The position numbers and the translations under genes were made by a program. A stretch of 64,000 nucleotides of DNA from Formicarius rufipectus (Eukaryota > Chordata > Aves > Passeriformes > Formicariidae). The DNA lies in assembly GCA_013399695.1 (NCBI GenBank), contig VXAU01002497.1, forward strand, positions 145,942-209,941, given 5' to 3'. Below the pieces are notes generated by a model. That model had not been told where the DNA came from and did no database searches. It saw only the letters and a program-made list of their open reading frames with translations. Below are positions 50,340 through 62,200 of the stretch, piece after piece (the stretch's first letter is position 1; each line of letters begins with the position of its first letter).

Positions 50340-51335
50340 ACTGACATATGCTGTATATCTGAACTTTAGTAAAGTCTTTGACTTTATCTCCCATGACATT
50401 CTTTGAAACAAAGCTGGGCGGAGTGGCCTGTACCTCAGAGTTGCAGAAGTTCAGAAGGACCTCAACCGGTTGGAGAGATGGGCAGAGATTAAATGTCTGA
50501 AATTCAATAAAGGCAAATGCAGGGTCCTGCACCTGGGGAAGAGCAACCCCATGCATCAGGACAGGCTGGAGGTCAAGCTGCTGGAAAGTACTTCTACAGA
50601 GAAGGACCGGGGGGTCCTGGTGGTCCATAAGCTGTTCATGAGTCATCAGTGTGCCCTACTGCATTAGGGGTGCACCAGGAAAAGCGTTGCCAGCAGGTCA
50701 AGGAAGGTAATCCTTCCCCTGTACACAGTCCTGGTGAGGCCACATCTGGAGTGCTGTGTCCAGTTCTGGTCTCCTGAGTACAAGCTAGACATCAAGCTCC
50801 TTGAGCGGGCCTAGTGGAGAGCTAGAAAGTTCATCAAGGGCCTGGAATATCTCTCTTATGAGGAAAGGCTGAGGGAGCTGGTCCTGTTCAGAAGAAATGA
50901 TGGAAGGGTGACCACAGTGATGTCTATAAGTATCTGAAAGGCAGGTTTCAAGCAGTAGGATGAGGCAATGGGCAGAACCTACTGCATAGGAAGCTCCACC
51001 TGAATGAGGAAGGACTTATTTACTATGCAGGTGACTGCACATGGAAGCAGTTTGCCCAGAGAGGCTGTGGAGTCTCCCTCACTGGAGATAACAAGACATT
51101 CTGAGTTGGAAGAAACCCACAACTGCAATTCTAAAGTGAATAGCCCATACAGGGATCCAATCTACAACCTTGTTGTTAATAGTACCATGCTCTAATCAAC
51201 TGTGCTTATGTCAGGGTCAAGAATTGTCTGGATGCAAACCTGTGCAATGTGCTCTAGGAGGATCCTGATTCAGCTGGGAAGTTGGAACAGATGACTTACA
51301 GTGATACCTTCTAACCCTACCACACAGTTTGTTTA
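50340..51335 (+). mobile_element. CR1 LINE, sense, interrupted by a SINE
   Basis: Starts with YLNFSKVFDFISHDIL, the CR1 reverse transcriptase motif A region, in which the catalytic aspartate of the usual YLDFSKAFD has become asparagine. The sequence then jumps to the late ORF2 block (LERWAEIK, FNKGKCRVLHLGKSNP), so an internal deletion removed the catalytic FADD region. The rest follows the normal CR1 order (gtgaggccacatctggagtg, tatgaggaaaggctgaggga). It is split near 51090 by a tRNA-derived SINE, resumes with tcaagaattgtctggatgca, and ends near 51335 in a decayed tail. Confidence 0.92.
51088..51212 (-). mobile_element. tRNA-Ile-derived SINE with CR1-like tail (TguSINE1-like)
   Basis: On the minus strand the head reads like a decayed tRNA-Ile: an A-box-like stretch aagcacagttgattagag (51193-51210), then catggtactattaacaaca corresponding to the anticodon arm, then the B-box-like ggttgtagattggatccc (51152-51169). 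After a short link comes ttgtgggtttcttccaactc, a CR1 3'-tail motif. A tRNA head plus a CR1-related tail is the organisation of TguSINE1, described from zebra finch, in which the tail lets CR1 machinery copy the SINE. The copy lies in opposite orientation inside a CR1 and is heavily mutated, so it is not a functional tRNA gene. Exact ends are approximate. Confidence 0.8.
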
Positions 51336-51349
51336 CTAATGACATCACA

Positions 51350-52192
51350 TGTTGGATGGTAGGAAGACTGTAGAGGAATCTGGACAGACTGAATCTATGG
51401 GTTGAGGCCAACTGTATGAGGTTAAACAAGGTGAAGTTCTTGGTCCTGAACTTCAGTCACAAGAAGCCCACACTATGCTACAGGTTTGGGGATGAGTGCC
51501 TGGAAAGCTGCCTGACAGAAAAGGTCCAGGGGGTTCTGCTCAACTGCCAGCTGAACATGAGCCAGCTGCCCAGGTGGTCAAGAAGGCCAGAGACAGCCTT
51601 ACGTATATCAGAAATAGTGTATCCGGCAGAACTAAGGCTGTGACTGTCCCTGTGTAATCAACACTGATGAGGCTGTACCTCAAATCCTGTGTTCAGTTTT
51701 GGGCCCTCACTGCAAGAATGACATTGAGGTGCAGGAACACCAGGAAAGGGCAACAGAGCTGGTGAAGGGTCTGGAGCATGAGTCTTATGAGCAGCAACTG
51801 AGGGAACTAGAGTTGTTTAACCTGGAGCAAAGGAGGCTGAGGGAAGACTTTATTGCTCTCTACAATTGCCTGAAATGAGGATGTAATGAGGTGGAGGTCT
51901 GTCTCGTCTCCCAGGTAACAAGGCACAGGACCAAAGGAAATGGTTTCAAGTTGCATAAGAGAAGGTTTAGATTAGATATTAAGGAAAACTTATTCACTGA
52001 AAGGTTGGTCAGGCATTGGAAAAGGCTGCTCAGAGAGGCAGTGGATTCACCATTCCTGGAAGTGTTAAAAAAGATGTGTGGATGTGGCACTTATGGGTAT
52101 GGTTTAATTGTGAACATGGTGGTGCTAGGTCAACAATTCAATTCAGTAATCTTAGAGAACTTTCCCAACCTTAATGATTTTATGATTCTGTG
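51350..52192 (+). mobile_element. CR1 LINE 3' portion, sense, with terminal repeat
   Basis: A second CR1 directly downstream. It begins with ggtaggaagactgtagagg and gaatctggacagactgaatc and contains ggggatgagtgcctggaaag, atgagccagctgcccaggtg, ttcagttttgggccctcact, gaactagagttgtttaacct and gaaggtttagattagatatt. It ends with ttagagaactttcccaacct and atgattttatgattctg, the CR1 terminal repeat. About 840 bases of ORF2 end plus 3' UTR are retained; the 5' part is missing as usual for CR1. Its tail type is the one seen in antisense at 4597 and 34783. Confidence 0.94.
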
Positions 52193-53472
52193 TGGGTGCC
52201 TAACACAATGTTAGCATTGCTTGACATTAGCTATGGGTTAGACTTGGTTTCAATAACAGATGACTCAGAAGTTTTATGTTTAAATATAGGTTCATATGAG
52301 GGATTTGACTAGAAAGCAGAGGTGCCGCCTTCTAAGAAATATCATGAAACATTTCAAATACTTCTGATCTCAATTCTATATAACATGATATTTCAAATCA
52401 CTATGAAAAAGTCAGTAAGGACAGAAATAAATGAATTTATTGAGAACTACAACTACTAATGCTTTTCTAGACCTTTTATTTCTACTCTCTTGAAAGTGAG
52501 TCATCTATTAAGTCAACATTAGAACTTAGATGTCATTTGTAGGTCTTCCTTTCAGAGCTGAGATCTGAACAGGCCAGAATAAGCTGCTCTATCTGCAGGG
52601 GGTACAAAGAAATTCTCCATATCCCTCTGGCATTAACACTAAAAACTCTTTAATGGATTTCTACATGCACTGCCTTTTAACTCTTCAAGTTAATTCTTTT
52701 ATGTAGACAATACTCTCTGCTTAACAACTTAAATAGTTAAGAAATGGTGTGATTGAGAGCATTTAACAACAATCAGGGTAGGGCAAAGCAATAGTGGTCA
52801 GAAAGCTTGCTGGGATACCTGGAATTTGTTTGCTTGTTTTTATTGTTGCTTTTAAGAGTCTTATAAGAACAGATAATTGAGTATATTGAGTGAGAGAAAA
52901 AGTGGCCCTAAAAATGAAGAAAATTGCAAAAATTGAAGCAGATTTTGTGTATGTCTACAATACATGGATTCCACTTCAGTGGATACTTGATGGAAATTAT
53001 TTGGGAATGGAATTGAATCTGAGACTCATACCTGATATGACTACAACAATCTTATCATAATATTAATTCACCTAGGGATCTGAGAACTGAGGAGAAAAGG
53101 CAAAAGAATTATCCCAAAAAGGTCAGAAAAAAAGACTTGGACACAGAACAAAAATACTATAAAATCACAGTCCATATGATCATATACAAGACTCAGAAGA
53201 GAGATGTCCACATATTCACAGCACAAGGACACATGCTGTACTAGCAATGTGTAAACATAATTTAAAAAGCAAAAAGAAAGGTCTAGGACCTTTAAATTGT
53301 TCTATAAAATGTAAATGTATTAAGCCAGGAAAAATTAATAAAAGAGTGACTTAAACTGGAATGTAGACATAATAAAACGGTACAGCCAACAACAGTGCGC
53401 TAATGTTTTGTAAGACTGTGATAGCATAACCATAAAATAAGCAAGAATTTTCCCTAAGTGACTAATGTGTCT
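52193..53472. other. AT-rich non-coding DNA
   Basis: About 1.3 kb between CR1 copies. No gene or repeat recognised. Confidence 0.55.
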
Positions 53473-53915
53473 ACAGAGTAAATCCTATGTGCAGCAGCTG
53501 AGGGAACTGGGGTTGTTTAGCTTGGAGCAAAGGAGGCTCAGAGGTGACCTTACTGCTCTCTGCAACTACTTGAAAGGAGGCTGAAGCGAGGTAGGGGTTG
53601 TCCTCTTCTCCCAGACAACTCATATCAGAATGAGAGTATATAACCTCAGGATAAGAGTATATAACCTCAACTGTGCTGTGAGGAGTGGAGGATCAACATG
53701 GACATCGGGAGGAATTTCTTCCTTGAAAGGGTTGGTAAGCATTGGAATGGATAGCCCAGGGAGGTGGTGGCATCATCACTCTGATATTGTTCAAGAAATT
53801 ACTGGACATGGCACTTAGTGCCATGGTTTCATTGACAAGGTGGAGATCAATCAAAGGTTGAACTCAATAATCTTGGAGATCTTTTCTGACCTTAGCAATT
53901 AGCTGATTCTGTAGA
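53473..53915 (+). mobile_element. CR1 LINE 3' end, sense
   Basis: Same CR1 type as 51350-52192. It shows gctgagggaactggggttgt, agcttggagcaaaggaggct, gaccttactgctctctgcaa, tgaaaggaggctgaagcgag, ttcttccttgaaagggttgg, tggacatggcacttagtgcc and caataatcttggagatcttt, ending at gattctgtag. A small direct duplication of a gagtatataacctca unit (about 53632-53669) has been added near the middle. Confidence 0.92.
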
Positions 53916-55204
53916 ACACAGAAATCTAAGATCAATATGCTTACCTAAAGAAATAAAAGTGAGCTTTGGTGGAATTCTAGTACTTTCTATAAAAATGAGT
54001 AATGTAATATGATAAAAAAAAAAAAAAAGTGAAATATCAATAGGAAAATATCTAAAATTCATCAAGCAACAGAAAGAAATCACCAAAAGAGGACTTTTTC
54101 AGGCACAGATTCCACAAAAGAATGATGCAGTAAGTAGTAAGATAAGTAATAATAACATTAATTAAAAAAAATAAAGATAAAAATTTTCACAGGATCTGAA
54201 ATTCTCTGAATATTGAGTTTTAATCACCAGAAGAAGAAAGGCAGTTTAACAGGCTTAATGGGAACAGTAGTGGATCTAGAACTTAATTGCCTGCAGTGAT
54301 GAAAAAAGTACTAGTACTGAAGGAAGGACTTAGGTCATTAGTACAATTAGAGGAAGTATTGAAGTGAATTTCTAAGAAAAAAGATTTTATGAAGAGAAAT
54401 AACTGAAAACTTGTGTATACTGGCAGCGTAGGCAATGTAATATAGAGGCTTTAAATATTAGTGCAAGATACACATGGGGGGGGAAAAAAGAGGAAAGAAA
54501 AAAATAACAAGTATAGCAATTCAAAACGTGATGAAATGGTAAAGTCACTACAGCAATTACTATAAAATAAGAAGAGATCATATGGATATACTAATTACAA
54601 TCATGAGGACAGATCATATGCACAGAAAAGTCAGCTGAATCAAAGTTACTTCAGAGTGAAAAAAAAAATGTGGGGGAAGAAAAAAGAATTGCATCTTACT
54701 GGCAGTTGAATTGCTGAAACCTTCCTTAGGACACTTGTGCATTGGATGACTGTTTTCCCCATGCCTGGCTCCTGCGTTGTGCAGGAGGCAGTACAGCCCA
54801 CACATAGACAGCCACTCACTCTGGAGGCTGGGACATCTGCACAGTCATCTTCCCAAAACCAGGAGGGCCCAGTCACTGGGCCAAGCACTAGTTCACTCAT
54901 TGGGATAGTTTAGACTTGACTATAGCTTTAATGGTTATACTAAAAATCAACACAGTTATTTGAAATTTTTCCACTGAGTTTTCATCTCTGAAAACACCAG
55001 CTAAGATTTTATTTACCTGGAAATCACTGAATCAATAGGAAATTATTTCATAAATGGTTACGATGATATGAAAGGAGACCTGATTATAGAAGATAATTCC
55101 AGAACTGCCTGGAGAATTTTAAGGGACTAACATTGTCAGGAGCATAGTCTCAATCTCTAAGTCAATCATCCCTACATCTCATCAATATATATAAATATCT
55201 CAAA
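53916..55204. other. AT-rich non-coding DNA
   Basis: About 1.3 kb. It includes an A run at about 54014-54028 and a GC-richer stretch at about 54690-54900 that I do not recognise. No gene seen. Confidence 0.52.
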
Positions 55205-55498
55205 AGTGGGTGTCAAGAGGTGGTCCCAAACTGTTTTCAGTGGTGCTCAGTGACACGATGAGGAGTAATGACCATAAACTGAAACACAAGAAGTTTCATC
55301 TCAACATGAGGAAGAACTTTACATTAAGGTGGTAGAGCACTGGAACAGGCTGCCCAGGAGGGTCATGGAATCTCGCTCTCTGAAGACCCATCTGGATGTG
55401 TTCCAGTATAACCCACTCTAGATGACTCTGCCTTGGCAGGGGGGTTGGACTAAATGTTCTCCAGAGGTCACTTTCTACCCTAACTATACTGTGATCTC
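55205..55498 (+). mobile_element. CR1 LINE 3' end, sense
   Basis: Clear CR1 3' region: aaactgaaacacaagaagtt, tcatctcaacatgaggaaga, gagcactggaacaggctgcc, ctctctgaagacccatctgg, tgccttggcaggggggttgg and ctccagaggtcactttctac, ending near ctgtgatctc. About 290 bases, 5'-truncated. It is the least decayed CR1 tail in the window by eye. Confidence 0.93.
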
Positions 55499-55954
55499 AA
55501 GCAACAGCTATGTATTTGTGGAGAAAGACAGTAAATGAATTAAAGCTTAACTGGATATTACATATGAAAAAAGACATGAGAAATCACAGGCATAATATAA
55601 GCATTAAAAAAACAAAAACAAAAATTTTGAAGCTGAAAACAAAAGGCCTTCATACACAAAGATCCAGAGAAAAAAACTCAAGTCTTAATCAATAATCACA
55701 ACAGAGTACAAATCAAAAGCCATCTATGCATTCCCAAAATTATATTGTACCTTGTATATGTTAGAATGCAATTAATGAAGCAGATGACAGGGCAACATAA
55801 GAATCAGGAACTAGCAGGAACTTTGCAAGATGAAAAGAATACTAGAACTATCCTTTCTCCATTCCAGAATTCTGAATGAAATAATGTACTAATATAACAC
55901 AAGTAGATTGTGTTATGCTCTCCTGAGAGCATTCTTTGATAAGACAATCAATTT
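55499..55954. other. AT-rich DNA, nothing recognised
   Basis: A/T-rich sequence between a CR1 tail and an older CR1 remnant. Part of the right end may belong to that remnant, but the similarity is too weak to call. Confidence 0.5.
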
Positions 55955-56265
55955 TTTAAGTGAAAAAAATATGATTGGTCTCACTTATCTAGATTTCAGT
56001 GATTAGCATGATACCAAATGGCATTAGAAACTGCTACTTAAATGGGAGAATATATGAATTGGTGCAAAATTAGTAAGAAACTGATAAAAAGAGAATAACG
56101 GTGAAAATAGTGGTGAAAATTAAGGTAAGAGAAAAAATTCCTACTAGAGTACCTCAAGGACTTCTATTGGAATTTGCATTTTTCATTAACCTTGCCCCAA
56201 AAATCAGGATTTTTTAATGAAATGAAGTTTTATGAAAAGTGCAAGTGACATATTTAGAGGTTACT
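55955..56265 (+). mobile_element. Ancient CR1-like LINE reverse transcriptase remnant
   Basis: The words ggtctcacttatctagattt cagtgattagcatgatacca line up with the CR1 motif A region (LxLDFSKAFD...). About 125 bases later, gagtacctcaaggacttcta then ttggaatttgcatttttcat lines up with VPQGSxLGPxLFxIF. Translation of the latter gives VPQGLLLEFAFFINL. Order and spacing fit a CR1 reverse transcriptase with a deletion. It is much more diverged than the other CR1 copies here, so it probably belongs to an old subfamily. Confidence 0.62.
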
Positions 56266-59200
56266 GTAAGACGACTGGAATGTCATACCTGGAGAACTAT
56301 ACAACCTTATAAACATATTATACTGTTTTCTAGTGCAGATGTTATAGTATTACAATTTTTTTACCTTCAGTTTGACGTTCTTGCATCAGAACCAACATAC
56401 AGTAAAGAGCTGGCTTACAACCCCTATCTGAATTTCTTCCATAAATCCCCAAGAGGTTATTTGCATCTCATAGTATCTATATACCAGAATCATGCTGTTC
56501 TTTGTCCAGCAATGACATGCCTCCAAAGTTATGACACTTTATCCACAAAACTATGCAGTCTGCACAGGTACCTAGATAGATAAATGACAGAAGAGACCTG
56601 TCAACAGCACTGCTCACTTCATATACTCTTGCAACACAAATCAAAGTTGGAAAAAAAAGTCAAAAAGGATACTATACAATCATGGCATCACTGTTTTGTT
56701 GAATATCTTTTGCTATTGCAGTATTAAATTACTTGGGACAACCAAACATTTGGTCAATCACGATGCTTTTATTTCAATATGTCAGTGAAGTGTTCCTGCT
56801 AAAATTTCTAGTTAGGAATAACAGCAAAGCTGGCTCATGATTAATTTTCATTACCATATTATTTAGCTGTATGATATCAAAAGTTGTGCTAAATTTTATA
56901 TGTAAAATCAATATTAATCTCAACTACAAAAGAAAAACAATAAATACCTCCAGCACTCACTCAAAGACAAATGACGCAAAAGTGACATGCGGTGAATATT
57001 TGCGCATCAAAACCATTTCTTTTAAAATGTTTCAGACTCAAATTTGTATCAGAAAACAGCATCAATATATCTTACCAGCAAGCACATTCCCTGAACAAGA
57101 ACAGAATTGCCTTCTTAAAAACCTAAGATAATTTGTTGTTTTAACAGTTCTTGGTCACAGTCAGTCTGTAACACAAAGACTTTCAGTAGCCAACAAATGT
57201 GCATGATCTAAGTTACAAAACATAGTGTCTTTACATACGTTTTACATCACCTGGATCTATGTTTTTCCACATACACGGAAATGTTCACGTTTTCAAAATT
57301 ACCAAGAAGAATCATATCCTAAAATAACACAGGTCTAGCTTCCTTATTACAAAAATCCCCAAACCACAACAAAAACAAACATCTGCCCCACAGTTTCTGA
57401 ACAACAATTCACATTTTTATTCCCTTTGTCATTTAATATAAAACCTAGAAAACTTTTCCCTATGAAAAGCATAGGGAATAGCAGAAGAAAGGAATCTCAG
57501 GATTTGGACAGTACATGGAAGGAGTAGTTAAAAATGTGATGAGGCTTGGTATCATTAAAAAACCAATCACAGTCCTTCAAGAATCTTTTTCATTGTATAG
57601 CTAAATTATTTGCTAGACAAACTAAATAGTAAAGTAGGAAAGGGCAAGCACTTTTCAAGCTCTTAGTTCATCGAAACCCAGCTTTAATATTGATTCCTAC
57701 ACGTGACACAAGTTTATTACAGAAGAGAGCTGGGGGATTAGTTACTCTTTCTCACTCTCTCTGTTTTTCTTTCACTCTTGCTGTTATGATCACTGTGTAT
57801 TTCTATGCAAAAAGAATGGAAAATGAGTTCATCAAGTTACCAGAAAATTCTGCTTTTGAAAAACAGTATGAGTGGTTATGTCCATATGTGGTTACATCTG
57901 CACCTGTGAACTAAAAAGGCCAGTGCATAGGAGTAGGCAATGCTACATAACTGCCTACATTGTTTGATTACTGGTCTCCTTTTCAGCATGTTTTTAACTC
58001 ATACCCAGCAGGTCCCTCCTCAACATTGACTGTGCAGTTTGTACAAGTGCTCAGCTTCCAATAGATGGGTGGCTAAACTACAATCCTGTGTTTGCAAGTA
58101 GAACTGTTGAAATTATCATTAACATGAGCACTATGTTAGTAACGGCAGTCTGAGTGAACACTCCTTACTCACATAATGCTCACATTAATGATAATGCCAA
58201 CAGGACATAAGAAATTAAGCAAGTAATGTGAGTAGGCAATGGACTTGAGACCCTGATAATTAAATTACTTAAGTAATTCACCCAAATAAGTTACAAGCTA
58301 AAGTACCCTAAATCACTAAAGACTGTTAAAGCTTACAGCACACTTCCTATTGGAAAGTGTATGACCTTTTCTTTGGTTTACCATGCAAGGAAAATAATTT
58401 AATGCCGGTGAGCTGAGAGAACAGCAACTGGTTGCCCTTTATATTTTGACATATAATATAGTGTTTTCTGACTGANATAAAATCACCCACATATATCTTT
58501 GCTCAATATCAAGAAAATTTCAAGTTTGCTCTATGTCTTCTATGGCTTCATTTTCAGTTCCCTACATGTATCCATTTACTTTAAAATTTATAGTTGTTTA
58601 CAAGTTCCTTGTAGCACCAAAATAATTGTCATCAATCCATAAAACATTAGATAAAATAAGCCATTAGAATGGCATATGGGGAAAAAAACACCAAAACAAT
58701 AAAACATGAAGAAGTGCAAATATGGTATAATGACTCAGATGAAAAAAGGCAGAAGTTTCACTTTGACAGTATGGGTTGAAAATGGAGTTCTTCAGTAATA
58801 CTTGTTTTCTTTCAGTACAATAAAATTATTAACACAGATCAGTGATATGATCATGCTAAAACAGAACACTGTACCTTCAGGGATCACAGTGTTTGGTTTC
58901 AATATGTTTTTCTGTAGAGGTAAAAAAGCAAACCAAACCATTACTTTCTCACACTGTTATTATTACGCTATCAAATATAATGAGAAAGTTTATTCTCTTT
59001 CATTAAGCTTTCATAAAATATTAATAAGTAGGAAAAAAAGTCCTGTAACCTTAGGTAACCTAACCTTCTTCAGACAGAACAGTATTTGGAATATTATTTC
59101 TGTCAGTGACTGTATCTGAAAGACTACAGTCCTATTGTCTGTACTACACATATCCATGTGTGTGTAATTCTTGAAGAAGAAAACAGACAAGTGTTCACTT

Positions 59201-62200
59201 TTTAAATGCAAATCTGTATTTTGTTCAAGATACATTATGCAAACCTGATTAGGTAAATCAAAACTAGTACCAATTAGATGCCAAGACTCAGTAAACTGAA
59301 ATGACACTTTAAATATTATTGTTTAGCAACTCATAGAGCAGAAAGAAACCTGAGTAATCCTACACTCAAGGTACATAAAAAATAAAGAAAAGAAACCCCA
59401 CTATTATTTTCCAACATACATTCACCCTGATATCTTGAAGAAAGGTTTGGTTACCTTGTTTTTCACAAAATAAAAGTAGTGATAAGGTAAGCATGTCAAG
59501 CCCAGAGTCCCTTCTCTGCCTTTGAAGACTCAGCTTTATAAGGAAACAAAAGCAACTATTTTGTTTTCTTAGCTAGTGCTATATTCATAAGTATATATGA
59601 TAAAACAGTGCATCCTTGTAAAAGAGAAACCCTGTATGCAAAATCACAACTGTTTAGTTAGTTAGATTTTAACAAATTATCATTTAATAACACAAGATTA
59701 CATTTGAACTGCACCCAGAATAATGTGAGATTTTTCTTTTCCTCATTCATTAGCATGCTGGTTATGACAACAATCTTAAGGAGTTTCAGGTCAGTTATAT
59801 TTCTAACCGAACTTTTTAAAGCTTTATGTTAATCTGCAACCGCCTTTATAATTTAGATACTTTTTTGTCTAATTGATAAGATTTCAACGACCATTCATTG
59901 TCTTATTCTGCAAATGATCTATTCACTGCTACATGCATGGGAAATAGTCCCTTTGTGTAGCCAGCAGACAAGTCTTTCAGTATAAAGAGTATTATATGCA
60001 AAAGAAATAAAACCCTAAAATATAGCTAGGAAAATTATTAGAAAATGAGACAAGAAGATTGTTCCACAGTACTGATACTGTGCTCATTTTAGAAACTCAA
60101 GCTGACTTTGGTGGGAACTGCTTTCAGTTTCACTTACAGTTAGGCAAATTAAATTTTAATATGTCATCAGTTTTAATATTATTTGTTTTGAAATGCAGCA
60201 GAAAACATGTGCTATACCTTCTTCACAGAGAAAAATGCAAACACATCTTTATAACAACTTAATAGCCATCTGGAAGATCATACTCACACTGCAAGCATAT
60301 GCACGTCTGCTGGCTGATCTTTCCTTATATAGAGCTGCAGCTGCTTCACAGCTGCTGAGGCAGCAGCTTCGTCAGCACACACAAGGTCCCCAGAGGTCTT
60401 CACCTGGTCTGATCCCTGTGGCAGGTTTTACTTTAAAGCCTAGGGAGAGTGGTGGTTGACACCAAACGCTATGTCACCCATACAGCACTCCTTTCAGATT
60501 ATCTTGGTTTCTAATTTCTGTTAGGACCATCAAGATGGACAATCTCCTGCACCTTACTGGTACAAAGCCATACAGAAGCCTATGCTTGTTGGTGCCATAA
60601 GCTGCTGATCAACTAGGCTTGAAACCTGCTAGCAATCCTCCTGAAAATGCAGTTTATTCTCCTCTCTGCATCAATGTGAACTTTAAAATATGGGGTACCT
60701 TGAATGGCTATGCTTCAGTAGCAATTTATAAAACATACAAAAAAAAGAAAGCAAAAACAATTTATTGACCTACATACATATAGGCGATAAGTTTTAATGT
60801 ATATGCTTACTGCATTTCTTACATATTATATTAAAGCAGGAACCACTTCTGTTTATTCACTGCACAGGTTTTATCTGCACAAGGAGCCCATCTTTCAGCT
60901 TTTTCACTCACAACAACTTGTGCCAGTGAAAGATTCACGTCTGAGAGAGGAGGCCAAGTGACTGGAAAATACATTGGAAACCTTCCCAAATGCCAGGATG
61001 TGCATAAATAAGCCATCACTTTCCAGTGTTAACAATTTCATTTTCCTTGAGTTAAGCCAACAAAGTGGCACCTATACTGAACTTATCAATTTTCTTTTCA
61101 ATAAATGGATACAAAGAAGCCTTTGAAAAGTAGTTCTCACTCTTCAACAAAGGAAATACCAAAGCAGTTAAAGTCTTTATTTTTGTAATGACTGATTTCT
61201 TTCTAATATGTGAAATTCTCATCCACCATTCAGCACCCTTTGGACATCTCTCCCACCTCAAAACTACCCTTCGTCATTCTTGCCTGGGATTCTTTATACA
61301 GCTCAGCTGACAATCCATTCTGAGGGCTTATAAAACTTTGCTGAGAAGAACCTATGTATTTACCATTTGTAGTCTTCTCGGATGTTGTATGAACATGACA
61401 TCAAAGTCTAAGTTTCAATAGAATGTTTGATTCTAAACTGCATACTAAAAGGTCTATGTCCTAAATGTGCAATTTCGTATTATGTAGAGGCTGAGAAATT
61501 GGGGATTCTACACTTTTCTTTCAAGTAGCTATGATGTCACCTTACTGCAAGCTTCTGAACACTAATATTAATGTTTGGATTAAAAATCTCTTTGGAATAA
61601 AATGATTACACTTTTAATTAGACATGAAAATCATAATCAGCTCCTGAAGTATTATCTGTTACTTATTAATTTAGCAAATTACATCATTATATTTTCCCTC
61701 TGCTTCTCTGCATTTTATTACAGGGACCAAATAAAGTAACTCCTTTATGTGACAATTTTGGGATCATTTGGTATGAAAGGTACTAACTAAAAACATGCAA
61801 TATCCTGAAATTCGTTTCTTGTGATGTATTTTATCACCTGTTCAGTTTAAACTGATGCTAGCCAGCATAACTGCCCTTCCTTTTCTCTGTCTCAATCTGA
61901 ACTTAGAGTGCTGCCCATAGTGGTCTCACAGTTAGGCTGATGTCAGCAGGTGTGATACACATGACTGGTCAGGTTTTAAGCAAAAACTCACAATGTAAAA
62001 TTAATACGGCTACCTTTTCTCTAATTTCTCTATCAAGTGAAGGGGAAAACAAATTTGTCCTAATTGCTGTCAGTTAATCGCAATTTAGTTCACTGAGTGG
62101 TAATATGAATGGATTGGTTCACAAAACAGAAATAAAGGAAGAAACCATTAGGAGAGGTTAGAGAATAGGAGTGTCTCATGGTATCACCACTGGATTAAAT

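Noticed and set aside
51152..51210. Functional tRNA-Ile gene
   Set aside because: The promoter boxes and stems are mutated, the anticodon arm is decayed, and a CR1-type tail follows, so it is a SINE copy.
56239..56583. 114-codon open frame next to the ancient CR1 remnant
   Set aside because: Not in the reverse transcriptase frame of the remnant and shows no family signature; probably chance.
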